DNA of 64,000 nt from Micromonospora chaiyaphumensis (lineage in GTDB: Bacteria > Actinomycetota > Actinomycetes > Mycobacteriales > Micromonosporaceae), in assembly GCF_900091435.1 (NCBI RefSeq), contig NZ_FMCS01000008.1, positions 248,001 through 312,000 on the forward strand. Direction: 5' to 3'. The notes beneath the pieces are model-generated. The model ran no database searches. It was not told the DNA's origin and saw only the letters and a program-made list of their open reading frames with translations. Both the position numbers and the translations under genes were made by a program. Positions 15,520 through 23,237 of the stretch are shown here, piece after piece (within the stretch, counting starts at the first letter, position 1; every line of letters starts with the position of its first letter).

Positions 15520-16158
15520 TCAGAGGCGGCTGTCGGGGGTCGGTGCCGTGGAGGGTGGGCCGCTCGGGGCGGGTGGTTGCGTCGAGGAGGTGCCGTTGTG
15601 GCGCTTCCAGGCGCTCACCCCGAGGCGGCCGGTGTTGCCGAGGTCGATCGGCCCGTCCAGCTCGACCGGGTACGTCGGCCGGCCCGGCAGCGGGGCGACG
15701 TCGAGGTGGGCCCCGTTGCTCGCCACCACCGTGGGGTCGGTGACCAGGTTGCGCCAGAGCAGCGCGGCGCCGGCCCGCTCGCCGGGGCGCAGGACGATCC
15801 GGGCGGGCGGCTGGTCGAAGCCGGAGGTGATCGGGCGGGCGCCGGGAATGATCTGGACCGCGATCGGCTTCCCGTCGGCGTCCCGGAGGCTCGGCGCGGG
15901 GTAACCGCGCAGCACGTACGGCCGGTTGCCGCAGTTGAGCAGTTCCAGGCCCATGGCCCGCAAGCCCATGGCGGCGCTCACCCCGAGCTCGGTGATGCGG
16001 ATCCCCTCGGGCGAGCAGGCCGGCGGGGGCGGTGACGTGCTGGGCGGCGGCGTGGGCGGGGCTGGTGCGGACACGGGGTGAGGCGTCGGCGCGGGCGCGC
16101 AGGCGGTGAGCAGGGCCACGCCCGCCAGGGTTCCGATCCGTGCGGCCGCCGTCTTCAC
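15520..16158 (-). CDS. DUF4232-type lipoprotein
   Basis: A 212-residue protein with a lipoprotein signal peptide: basic start, hydrophobic core, and lipobox LLTAC with Cys20. A Pro/Ser/Thr-rich linker (21-47) follows. The domain from about 50 to 185 carries the DUF4232 pattern (MGLELLNCGNRPYVLRGYPAPSLRD, FDQPPARIVLRPGERAGAALLWRN). A Pro/Ser tail ends it. It is probably anchored on the outer face of the membrane. Function is unknown. Confidence 0.78.
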   Translation of the reverse strand: MKTAAARIGTLAGVALLTACAPAPTPHPVSAPAPPTPPPSTSPPPPACSPEGIRITELGVSAAMGLRAMGLELLNCGNRPYVLRGYPAPSLRDADGKPIAVQIIPGARPITSGFDQPPARIVLRPGERAGAALLWRNLVTDPTVVASNGAHLDVAPLPGRPTYPVELDGPIDLGNTGRLGVSAWKRHNGTSSTQPPAPSGPPSTAPTPDSRL

Positions 16159-16194
16159 CCGACGATCATGTCAGGCGCAGCGACCGTGGCGGGG

Positions 16195-16527
16195 TCAGGC
16201 GCGGGCGGGTGCGGCGAGGACCGCGTCGAGCAGCCCCGGGTAGAGGCGCTGCAGCTCCTCGCGGCGCAACCGCACGTAGCGGCTCGTGCCCGCCACCCGG
16301 GTCCGGGTCAGGCCGGCCTCGCGCAGCACCTTGAGGTGGTGGCTGCGAGTCGCCTTGGAGACCCCGAACTCGAAGGTGCCGCACGCGTACTCGCCGCCCT
16401 CGGCGAGGGCGCGCACGATCTGCAGCCGGACGTCGTCGGCCAGGGCGGCCAGCACGGCGGTGACCGGGACGTCGCGCAGTTCGGGTTCGTGCAGCTCCAT
16501 GTGACCAGCGTAACCCATGTTCGACAT
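16195..16527 (-). CDS. ArsR-family transcriptional repressor
   Basis: A 110-residue winged-helix protein. The DNA-binding helices lie in ALADDVRLQIVRALAEGGEYACGTFEFGVSKATRSHHLKVLREAGLT, followed by a wing (RTRVAGTSRYVRLRREEL). No metal-binding Cys cluster stands out beyond Cys near residue 49. The ATG at 16527 has AGGAGGT ten bases upstream, and operator site 1 covers the start codon. It is divergent from the EamA exporter and likely represses both itself and that gene. Confidence 0.85.
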   Translation of the reverse strand: MSNMGYAGHMELHEPELRDVPVTAVLAALADDVRLQIVRALAEGGEYACGTFEFGVSKATRSHHLKVLREAGLTRTRVAGTSRYVRLRREELQRLYPGLLDAVLAAPARA

Positions 16528-16578
16528 CCGTCGAACAACCTCCTAGAGTCGGCTCGGTTGGTTCGACGATACTCGAAC
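16519..16578. promoter_or_regulatory. Two GTTCGA-type operators between arsR-like gene and EamA exporter
   Basis: Site 1 (16519-16536) is a perfect dyad GTTCGAC-N4-GTCGAAC. Site 2 (16561-16578) is GTTCGA-N6-TCGAAC. They share the same half site and lie 42 bp apart, about four helical turns. One covers the regulator's start codon; the other lies 12 bp before the exporter ATG. They are the expected binding sites for the ArsR-family protein encoded next door. Confidence 0.8.
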
Positions 16579-16590
16579 ATTGGAGCCGCG

Positions 16591-17556
16591 ATGCGTTTCC
16601 GTTCCGCCGCCTTCCCGTTCTTCGCCGTGGTCAGCTGGGGCGTCATGTTCCCCGTGCTGGCCAGCGCGCTCACCCGGGTGGACGCGCTCAACCTGACCAC
16701 CGCCCGGTACCTGCTCGCCACCGTCGTGCTGGTGGCCCTGCTCCTGGCCCGGGAAGGGGTGGCCGCGCTGGGCACTGCGCGGCGCGGGACCGAGGTGCTG
16801 CTGCTCGGCGCGCTCGGCTTCGCCGGCTTCAACACGCTCACCAACCTCGCGCTCGGGATGGCCGCGCCGCAGCAGGTCGCCCTGTTCGCCGCCACCGTGC
16901 CGGTGGTCACCCAACTGGTTCGCTGGGCGCGGGACGGCGTACGGCCCCGGCCCGCGCTGCTCGGCCTCTCCCTGGTCGCGCTCGTCGGCGTCGGCCTGGT
17001 GATCACCCGTGGCCGGCTCGACGGGCTGGGCGAGTTCGGCCTGGGCGGGCTGCTCATGGTCGGCGCGGTGCTCGGCTGGGCGTTCTACACCCACGGGGCG
17101 AGCCGGTTCCCCGAGTGGTCGCCGCTGCGCTACACCACGCTGACCTCCGTCGCCGGCGCGCTCGCCCTGTTCGTCGTCAGCGCGGTCGCCGATCTCACCG
17201 GGCTCCAGCACGCGCCGGCCGCCGCCGATCTCGTCGCGGTCTCGCCCCAGCTCGCGTACGCGGTGCTGATCGCCGCCGTCGTCGCGGGCCTGGCCTGGAA
17301 CACCGGCGTGCGCCGGCTCGGGCCCGCCGACGCCGCGCTGTTCATGAACCTGGTGCCGGTGATCACGTTCGCGGTCCAGCTCCTGCGCGGCTACCGGCCG
17401 GGCGCGGTGGAGCTGGTCGGCGCCGGGCTGACCGTGGCCGCCCTGGTGGCCGCGAACCTCGTCACCCGTACCCGGAAGGCGCCCGCCGGCCCGGCGGTGG
17501 TCGCGGTGACCGACCACCCCGCGGTGGTCGAGCCGGTCGCCGTCGTCGCGCGCTGA
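16591..17556 (+). CDS. EamA/DMT-family exporter
   Basis: A 321-residue protein with ten predicted membrane helices in two EamA repeats (about 5-140 and 150-290). The first repeat contains AAFPFFAVVSWGVMFPVLASAL and GLVITRG; the second contains LGWAFYTHGASRF and AGLAWNTGVRRLGPADAALFMNLVPVITF. The family exports small metabolites. Its start follows GGAG by 5 bases. The divergent ArsR-family gene and shared operators suggest induction by the repressor's ligand. The substrate cannot be inferred. Confidence 0.88.
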   Translation: MRFRSAAFPFFAVVSWGVMFPVLASALTRVDALNLTTARYLLATVVLVALLLAREGVAALGTARRGTEVLLLGALGFAGFNTLTNLALGMAAPQQVALFAATVPVVTQLVRWARDGVRPRPALLGLSLVALVGVGLVITRGRLDGLGEFGLGGLLMVGAVLGWAFYTHGASRFPEWSPLRYTTLTSVAGALALFVVSAVADLTGLQHAPAAADLVAVSPQLAYAVLIAAVVAGLAWNTGVRRLGPADAALFMNLVPVITFAVQLLRGYRPGAVELVGAGLTVAALVAANLVTRTRKAPAGPAVVAVTDHPAVVEPVAVVAR

Positions 17557-17637
17557 CCCGGGCCGGGGGCTCACACCGTGGGAACCCGGCTCGGCAGCGC
17601 CGCGGCGCGCGCATAGACTCGGCGGCACAACTGCATA

Positions 17638-17770
17638 CCTCATCCAGAGGGGCTGAGGGATACGGCCCGATGACGCCCCGGCAACCACCCGCGCGCTCGA
17701 CGACGAGCGACGGCGGGCAGGTGCCAATTCCGTCCCCGCCGCACCCGGCGATGCGGGGAAAGATGAGAGG
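17638..17770 (+). ncRNA. SAM-I (S-box) riboswitch in the threonine synthase leader
   Basis: The conserved S-box blocks appear in order: CTCATCCAGAGGGG (17639-17652), CTGAGGGATACGGCCCGATGA, GCCCCGGCAACC, CAGGTGCCAATTCC, then GGGGAAAGATGAG (17755-17767). CTCATC (17639-17644) pairs with GATGAG (17762-17767) to close P1. The Shine-Dalgarno GAGAGG (17765-17770) overlaps the 3' strand of P1, so ligand binding should hide the ribosome site directly. No separate terminator is seen. A -10-like TAGACT lies at 17614-17619. Confidence 0.92.
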
Positions 17771-17780
17771 AACCCTCGAC

Positions 17781-19070
17781 ATGACGTCGACGATCCCCGC
17801 CACCTCCGGCATCGACACCAGCCTCAGCCCGGCCCGCGCCCTGGTCTGCCGCGCCTGCTCGGCGCGCTACCCGCTGGCCGCCCAGCACGCCTGTTACGAG
17901 TGCTTCGGCCCGCTGGAGGTCGACTACGACACCGCCGCCCTGGCCGCCGTCACCCGCGAGCAGATCGAGGCCGGACCGAACAACCTCTGGCGCTACGCCG
18001 CCCTGCTCCCCGCCGGTCAGGACCCGGCCACCCGGGTCACCCTCGACCCGGGGCTGACCCGGCTGGTCGCCGCCCCGCACCTCGCCGCCGAGCTGGGGAT
18101 CACCGCCCCGCTCTGGGTCAAGGACGACAGCGGCAACCCGACCCACTCGTTCAAGGACCGGGTGGTCTCGGTGGCGCTGACGGCGGCCCGGGCGCTCGGC
18201 TTCACCCGCTACGCCTGCGCCTCCACCGGCAACCTGGCCAACTCGGTGGCCGCCCACGCGGCGCGGGCCGGGGTGCCCTCGGTGGTCTTCATCCCCAGCG
18301 ACCTGGAGCAGGGCAAGGTGGTGACCACCGCGGTCTACGGTGGCGACCTGGTCGCCATCGACGGCTCGTACGACGACGTGAACCGGCTCTGCGGTGAGCT
18401 GGTGGAGACCGACGAGTTCGAGGACACCGCGTTCGTCAACGTGAACGTGCGGCCCTACTACGCGGAGGGCTCGAAGACCCTCGGCTACGAGGTCGCCGAG
18501 CAGCTCGGCTGGCGCCTCCCGGCCCAGGTGGTCATCCCGATGGCCAGCGGCGAGCTGCTCACGAAGATCGACAAGGCGTTCGCCGAGCTGGTCGAGATCG
18601 GGCTGGTCGAGGCGCCGGCCGGCGGCTGGAAGGTGTTCGGCGCGCAGTCCGCCGGCTGCAACCCGATCGCCACCGCGCTGCACGCCGACACCGACACCAT
18701 CGTCCCCGTGAAGCCGACCGGCATCGCCAAGTCGCTGAACATCGGTGACCCGGCCGCCGGCCTCTACGCGCTGGAGGCGGTGCGCCGCACCGGCGGCTGG
18801 ATGGAGTACGCCGACGACGACGAGATCCGCGCCGGCATCCGGCTGCTCGCCCGCACCACCGGGGTCTTCGCCGAGACGGCCGGCGGCGTCACCGTGGCGG
18901 TGCTGCGCAAGCTGGTGGAGTCCGGCCGGCTCGACCCGACGGCCGAGACGGTGGTGTTCAACACCGGCGAGGGCCTCAAGACCCTCGACGCGGTCGCCCC
19001 GGAGGTCGGGCCCACCCACCGCATCCGGCCCAGCCTTCGCGCCGCCCGCGACGCCGGCCTCCTGTCCTGA
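17781..19070 (+). CDS. thrC: Threonine synthase (zinc-ribbon type)
   Basis: A 429-residue PLP enzyme that would convert O-phosphohomoserine to threonine. An N-terminal zinc ribbon has Cys23, Cys26, Cys38 and Cys41. The PLP Lys125 lies in NPTHSFKDR. The phosphate-binding and substrate loops include CASTGNLANSVAAHAA, and the C-terminal part has PMASGELLTKI and AETAGGVTVAVL. Length and motifs fit the short archaeal/actinobacterial ThrC. It is controlled by the SAM-I riboswitch whose P1 overlaps its ribosome site. A small hairpin (19077-19092) follows the stop. A threonine-synthase-like enzyme of sulfur metabolism (e.g. cysteate synthase type) is the main alternative. Confidence 0.85.
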   Translation: MTSTIPATSGIDTSLSPARALVCRACSARYPLAAQHACYECFGPLEVDYDTAALAAVTREQIEAGPNNLWRYAALLPAGQDPATRVTLDPGLTRLVAAPHLAAELGITAPLWVKDDSGNPTHSFKDRVVSVALTAARALGFTRYACASTGNLANSVAAHAARAGVPSVVFIPSDLEQGKVVTTAVYGGDLVAIDGSYDDVNRLCGELVETDEFEDTAFVNVNVRPYYAEGSKTLGYEVAEQLGWRLPAQVVIPMASGELLTKIDKAFAELVEIGLVEAPAGGWKVFGAQSAGCNPIATALHADTDTIVPVKPTGIAKSLNIGDPAAGLYALEAVRRTGGWMEYADDDEIRAGIRLLARTTGVFAETAGGVTVAVLRKLVESGRLDPTAETVVFNTGEGLKTLDAVAPEVGPTHRIRPSLRAARDAGLLS

Positions 19071-19185
19071 CTTCATCCCGGACTCATCCGGGCGGGGGAG
19101 GGCGGATCGCCCGACCGGGGGATTGGGGTGATCCGTTGGGTAACTGGCTTTTCGCTGTGAGTGTGGAAAACGCGCCGACAAGGAC

Positions 19186-19214
19186 TTGACGGCAGGAATT
19201 GGACGGCGCAAGAT
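19186..19214 (+). promoter_or_regulatory. Strong sigma-70-like promoter before a candidate small RNA
   Basis: TTGACG (19186-19191), a 17-bp spacer, then CAAGAT (19209-19214). This is one of the best two-box promoter matches I saw in the window. Transcription would start near 19221. No open reading frame with a ribosome site follows before the hairpin at 19309-19338. Confidence 0.5.
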
Positions 19215-19220
19215 GCTCCG

Positions 19221-19338
19221 TGCGGGAGGGCATCCGCCGGAGACTTTTCAAGTTCTTGCGACCCAACGCCGGAGGCGTTGTGCGGACGTCCCTCCCGACC
19301 AACGTCCGAAGGGGCCAGCGGAAAACCGCTGGCCCCTT
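19221..19338 (+). ncRNA. Candidate small RNA ending in a perfect 13-bp hairpin
   Basis: About 118 nt between a promoter-like sequence and a perfect stem (AAGGGGCCAGCGG, loop AAAA, complement; 19309-19338). Inside, GGGAGGG (19223-19229) can pair with CCCTCCC (19290-19296), and CAACGCC with GGCGTTG form a short hairpin (19264-19280). I do not recognise a known RNA family. It could instead be a 5' leader with an attenuator for the GNAT gene starting at 19366. Confidence 0.4.
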
Positions 19339-19365
19339 CGCTGTGCGTGGGCCACGCTCGCGGGC

Positions 19366-20384
19366 ATGGGCATCTCCGTGGCACCCCTCGATCTGGCCGA
19401 CCGGGCGACCCTCGACGCGGTGTACCGGACGGCGGCTGCGGCCCAGGCCGTGGACGAGCCGGACCTCCCGCCGCTGTGCCGGCGACGGTTCGAGGCGCCG
19501 CTGCGGCACCCGATGCCCGGCGTCGACACCCGCTGGTGGGTGGCCCGCCTGGACGGGGTGCCCGCCGGCTGGCTGCGGCTGTATCTCCACACGCTGGACA
19601 ACACCGAGAACGCCAGCGTCGAACTGGTGGTGGACCCCGCCCACCGGCGGCGCGGGTTGGGGCGCGCCCTGCACGAGCACGGCCTGCGGCTGCTGCGGGA
19701 GCACGGCGGCAAGCGGCTGGTCGGGTCGACCGTCACCGCCCTGCCCGGCGAGGAGGGCCGGGAGTTGCCCGGTGCCGCCTTCGCCGCGGCCGTCGGCGCG
19801 AAGCCGGCGCTCGCCGACGTCCGCCGCCGCCTGGACGTCACCACCCTCGACCGGCCGCGCCTGGCCGGCCTGCTCGCCGGGGCACGCGCGGCCGCCGCCG
19901 GCTACCGCGTCGTCCGCTGGGGGCAGCGCGCCCCGAGGAGTACGTCGCCGACGTCGCCTACCTGGAGGGGCGGCTCCTGGTGGACGCGCCCCTCGGTGAC
20001 CTCGAATGGGAGCAGGAGAAGGTCGACGCCGAGCGGATCCGCGGCACGGAGCGGGCGCTCGACGCGCGCGGGGTCCGCCGGTACAGCGCCGGGGCCGTGC
20101 ACGGGGCGTCCGGCCGGCTGGTCGCCTGGAGCATGGTCAGCCTGGCCGCCAACACCACCTGGCACGCCTGGCAGCAGATCACCATCGTCGACCCGGACCA
20201 CCGCGGGCGCCGGCTCGGGCTGCTCACCAAGATCGAGAATCTGGAGCACGTGCTCGCCCACGAGCCGGAGCTGAGCGCGATCGACACCTACAACGCGGCC
20301 ACGAACGCCCACATGATCGCGATCAACGAGCAACTCGGCTACCGGCCGGTGGCCGGCTCGACCGACTGGCAGCTGACGATCTGA
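19366..20384 (+). pseudogene. Double-GNAT acetyltransferase interrupted by a one-base frameshift
   Basis: The first half (from ATG 19366) encodes a GNAT domain with VELVVDPAHRRRGLGRALHEHGL and runs in frame to GYRVVRWGQRAP. The reading then continues, in the frame one base lower, with EEYVADVAYLEGRLLVDAPLGD and a second GNAT domain (WQQITIVDPDHRGRRLGLLTKIE, IDTYNAATNAHMIAINEQLGYRP). One G missing in CCCCGAGG (19931-19938) explains the break. Both halves keep good coding character, so the event is recent or a sequencing error. Intact it would have about 339 residues. The start is the ATG following the strong hairpin. Confidence 0.8.
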
Positions 20385-20436
20385 CTTGTGACACGCCACT
20401 ACTGATCTGGTGCCTGGCTGTTGCATGATGGCGGGC

Positions 20437-22110
20437 ATGACGGAGACCCCGCACCCCCTGTACGACAGGCACGCCGAGACCCTCAACCGGGCGCTGACCG
20501 CGATCACGGAGCGCGGGTACTGGTCCGCCTATCCCGAGTCGCCCAGTCCCCGGGTCTACGGCGAGACCGCCGCCGCCGACGGCAAGGCCGCCTTCGAGGC
20601 GTACCTGGGCGGCGACTTCCCGCTCGACCAGCCCGGTGACGGCGGCACCGTCGCCACCGAGGTCAGCCCGTTCGGCGTGGCGCTCGACGTGCGCTACCCG
20701 CACGCCGGCGCCGACCAGCTCGTGGCCGCCGCCACCGCCGCCCTGCCGGCCTGGCGCGACGCCGGCCCGCAGGCCCGGGCGGGCGTCTGCCTGGAGATCC
20801 TCGACCGGCTGCACAAGAACGTGTTCGAGCTGGCCAACGCCGTGCAGTTCACGAGCGGCCAGGCCTTCGTGATGGCCTTCCAGGCCGGCGGCGCGCACGC
20901 GCTGGACCGGGCGCTGGAGGCGATCGCCTACGCGTACGCCGAGATGACCCGTCACCCGGGCACCGCCGGCTGGGAGAAGGCCGCCGGCAAGGGCGACCCG
21001 CTGCGGATGAGCAAGACCTTCCACGTGGTGCCCCGCGGCGTGGCGCTGGTGATCGGCTGCAACACCTTCCCGACCTGGAACTCGTACCCCGGTCTCTTCG
21101 CCTCGCTGGCCACCGGCAACCCGGTGGTCGTCAAGCCGCACCCGCGCGCGGTCCTGCCGCTCGCCATCACCGTGAAGTACGCCCGCCAGGTGCTCGCCGA
21201 GGCCGGCTTCGACCCGAACCTGGTGCAGCTCGCCCCCGAGGCGGACGGCGAGAAGCTCGCCTCGACCCTGGCCCTGCACCCCGGCGTGAAGATCGTCGAC
21301 TTCACGGGCTCGACCGAGTACGGCGACTGGCTGGAGGCCAACGCCCGGCAGGCCGCCGTCTACACGGAGAAGGCCGGCCTGAACACGGTGGTGATCGACT
21401 CCACCGACGACTTCGCCGGCATGTGCCGCAACCTGGGCTTCACGCTGACCCTGTACAGCGGCCAGATGTGCACCACCTCCCAGAACCTGCTGATCCCGCG
21501 GGACGGCATCGAGACCGACCAGGGCCACAAGAGCTTCGACGAGGTGGCCGCCGGCATCGCCGGTGCGGTCGCCAAGCTCACCGCCGACCCGGCCCGCGGT
21601 GTCGAGCTGACCGGCGCGATCGTCAACGACGGCGTGCTGGAGCGGCTGGAGGAGGTCACCAAGGTCGGCGAGCCGGTGCTGGAGTCGCGGACCGTGGCGC
21701 ACCCGTCCTTCCCGGACGCCGTGGTGCGGACGCCCACCGTCGTGAAGCTCGACGCGGCCGACACCGCGACCTACTCCCGCGAGTGGTTCGGCCCGATCTC
21801 GTTCGCCATCGCGACCGACTCGACCGCGCACAGCCTGGCGATCCTCCGGTCGACCGTCGGGGAGAAGGGCGCGCTGACCGCGGGCGTCTACTCGACCGAC
21901 GAGGCGGTGCTGGACGCGGCCGAGGCGGCGGCCATCGACGCCGGCGTGCACCTGTCCTGCAACCTGACCGGCGGGGTGTTCGTCAACCAGTCGGCGGCGT
22001 TCTCCGACTTCCACGGCTCGGGGGCGAACGCGGCGGCGAACTCGGCGCTGACCGACGGGGCGTACGTGGCGAACCGCTTCCGCATCGTGCAGAGCCGTCG
22101 CCACGTCTGA
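20437..22110 (+). CDS. paaN: PaaN-type aldehyde dehydrogenase (phenylacetate degradation family)
   Basis: A 557-residue aldehyde dehydrogenase superfamily protein. The N-terminus (LYDRHAETLNRALTAITERGYWSAYPESPS) is the PaaN signature. The cofactor region holds GVALVIGCNTFPTWNSYPGLF and VVVKPHP, and the catalytic Cys345 is in SGQMCTTSQN. The C-terminus has the ALDH end (GPISFAIATD, FHGSGANAAANS). Unlike the PaaZ fusion, it has no hotdog hydratase domain. No other paa gene is nearby, so a role in phenylacetate breakdown is inherited from the family. -10-like CATGAT (20424-20429) lies 7 nt before the ATG, suggesting a leaderless mRNA. Confidence 0.82.
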   Translation: MTETPHPLYDRHAETLNRALTAITERGYWSAYPESPSPRVYGETAAADGKAAFEAYLGGDFPLDQPGDGGTVATEVSPFGVALDVRYPHAGADQLVAAATAALPAWRDAGPQARAGVCLEILDRLHKNVFELANAVQFTSGQAFVMAFQAGGAHALDRALEAIAYAYAEMTRHPGTAGWEKAAGKGDPLRMSKTFHVVPRGVALVIGCNTFPTWNSYPGLFASLATGNPVVVKPHPRAVLPLAITVKYARQVLAEAGFDPNLVQLAPEADGEKLASTLALHPGVKIVDFTGSTEYGDWLEANARQAAVYTEKAGLNTVVIDSTDDFAGMCRNLGFTLTLYSGQMCTTSQNLLIPRDGIETDQGHKSFDEVAAGIAGAVAKLTADPARGVELTGAIVNDGVLERLEEVTKVGEPVLESRTVAHPSFPDAVVRTPTVVKLDAADTATYSREWFGPISFAIATDSTAHSLAILRSTVGEKGALTAGVYSTDEAVLDAAEAAAIDAGVHLSCNLTGGVFVNQSAAFSDFHGSGANAAANSALTDGAYVANRFRIVQSRRHV

Positions 22111-22122
22111 CGTCTCGCAAGG

Positions 22123-22162
22123 AAGGGCCCCTGCTGACGCTCCGGTGGCGCAGGGGCCCTTT
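22123..22162. terminator. Bidirectional hairpin terminator
   Basis: A perfect 11-bp stem AAGGGCCCCTG (22123-22133) and CAGGGGCCCTT (22151-22161), followed by T. It lies between the convergent paaN and GNAT genes. The stem starts with AA and ends with TT, giving short U runs both ways. Confidence 0.8.
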
Positions 22163-22176
22163 CTCACACCTCCGGG

Positions 22177-22695
22177 TCAGGCGGGGCGGCGCATCTGGAG
22201 TTCGTAAAGGTTGGGGATCCTCGGGTGCGGGACGCGCACGCCGGTGTCCACGAAGCCGAGCTTCTCGTACGCCCGGCAGGCGCGGTCGTTGCCGACCACG
22301 ACCTCCAGCATGAGTTCGGGCCGGCCGCACGCCCGGGACCAGGCGGCCACCTCGTCCACCAGCGCGCCGAGCAGCCCGCTGCCCCGCCAGGCGGGCGTGA
22401 CGTAGACGGCGTAGATCAAGGTCAGCCCCGGCTCCTCCGGGGCGACCGTTCCGCCGGCGTGGCCGACCAGCCGACCGCCCGGGTCGGCGACGAACTGGGC
22501 CGTCTGCTCGCCCCGCGAGACGGCGGCGATCCGGGCCGCGTACTCGGCGTGTGGCCGGGCGGCGGCCTCGGCCACGGTCTCCAGGAACGCCAGCGGGGAG
22601 TCGGCCAGCATCTCCAGCCGGAGCGCCCGCATCCGGGCGGCGTCCGCCGGGCGGACCCGGCGGACGGTGGTGGTCGTGGTGGGCGCGCTGGTCAT
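22177..22695 (-). CDS. GNAT-family N-acetyltransferase
   Basis: A 172-residue single-domain GNAT. Motif A reads YAVYVTPAWRGSGLLGALVDEVAAW (acetyl-CoA pyrophosphate loop R-G-S-G-L-L-G). Motif B reads LEVVVGNDRACRAYEKLGFVDTG. An N-terminal helix pair (VRPADAARMRALRLEMLADSPLAF) resembles the RimI-like subgroup. Substrate unknown. TATGCA on the minus strand, 6 nt before the ATG, suggests a leaderless start. It is convergent with paaN. Confidence 0.83.
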   Translation of the reverse strand: MTSAPTTTTTVRRVRPADAARMRALRLEMLADSPLAFLETVAEAAARPHAEYAARIAAVSRGEQTAQFVADPGGRLVGHAGGTVAPEEPGLTLIYAVYVTPAWRGSGLLGALVDEVAAWSRACGRPELMLEVVVGNDRACRAYEKLGFVDTGVRVPHPRIPNLYELQMRRPA

Positions 22696-22915
22696 GTCGC
22701 ATGCATACCGGAAGGGCCGGTACCCGCGCCCGGCCGGGCCCGTACCGCGACCGGAATATGCCCGATTTGTGGTCGTGCGCGGTCGTCACTCCTCGTGTAG
22801 CGTGCGATTTCGGTCACCCGATTCAGCGTTGCCGATCGCCGAACCGGTGGCTCGCCGGTGCCGGTCCGCCGGTTCCCGGGGTTGTGGAACGCCGCGCAGA
22901 GTGAGGAAGTGCACC

Positions 22916-23119
22916 GTGGCACAGGGCACCGTGAAGTGGTTCAACTCGGAAAAGGGCTACGGCTTCATCGCCGTCGACGGCGGGCAGGACGTCTTCGTCC
23001 ACTTCTCCGCGATCGAGATGGACGGCTACAAGGCGTTGGACGACGGCCAGCGGGTCGAGTTCGAGATCGCCCAGGGCCAGAAGGGCCCGCAGGCCGAGCG
23101 GGTCCGCGTCATCGCCTGA
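22916..23119 (+). CDS. Cold-shock domain protein (CspA family)
   Basis: A 67-residue cold-shock protein starting at GTG after GAGGAAG. It has the RNA-binding motifs KGYGFI (RNP1) and VFVHFS (RNP2), and starts AQGTVKWFN. It would bind single-stranded RNA and DNA and melt mRNA structure. The stretch before it (22696-22915) has no gene and could carry a long structured 5' leader, as csp genes often have. A hairpin follows at 23130-23151. Confidence 0.93.
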   Translation: MAQGTVKWFNSEKGYGFIAVDGGQDVFVHFSAIEMDGYKALDDGQRVEFEIAQGQKGPQAERVRVIA

Positions 23120-23129
23120 TCCTTTTCGT

Positions 23130-23151
23130 GGCCGCCGCCCGATCGGCGGCC
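23130..23151 (+). terminator. Hairpin after the cold-shock gene
   Basis: Eight-bp stem GGCCGCCG (23130-23137) and CGGCGGCC (23144-23151) with a 6-nt loop, 10 bp after the stop codon. There is no U tract, as is usual for GC-rich actinobacterial terminators. Confidence 0.6.
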
Positions 23152-23237
23152 GCGTCACCCCGACCAGGGGGCTGCGGCGCAGGCCCGCGCCGTGGAAGAT
23201 CATGAGCCGTTCCAGCCATCGCCGCTGAGGAGGGTTC

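Noticed and set aside
22760..22803. TTGTGG and TAGCGT as the cold-shock gene promoter
   Set aside because: The spacing is 25 bp, too long for a standard two-box promoter. A leader probably exists but its start is unclear.
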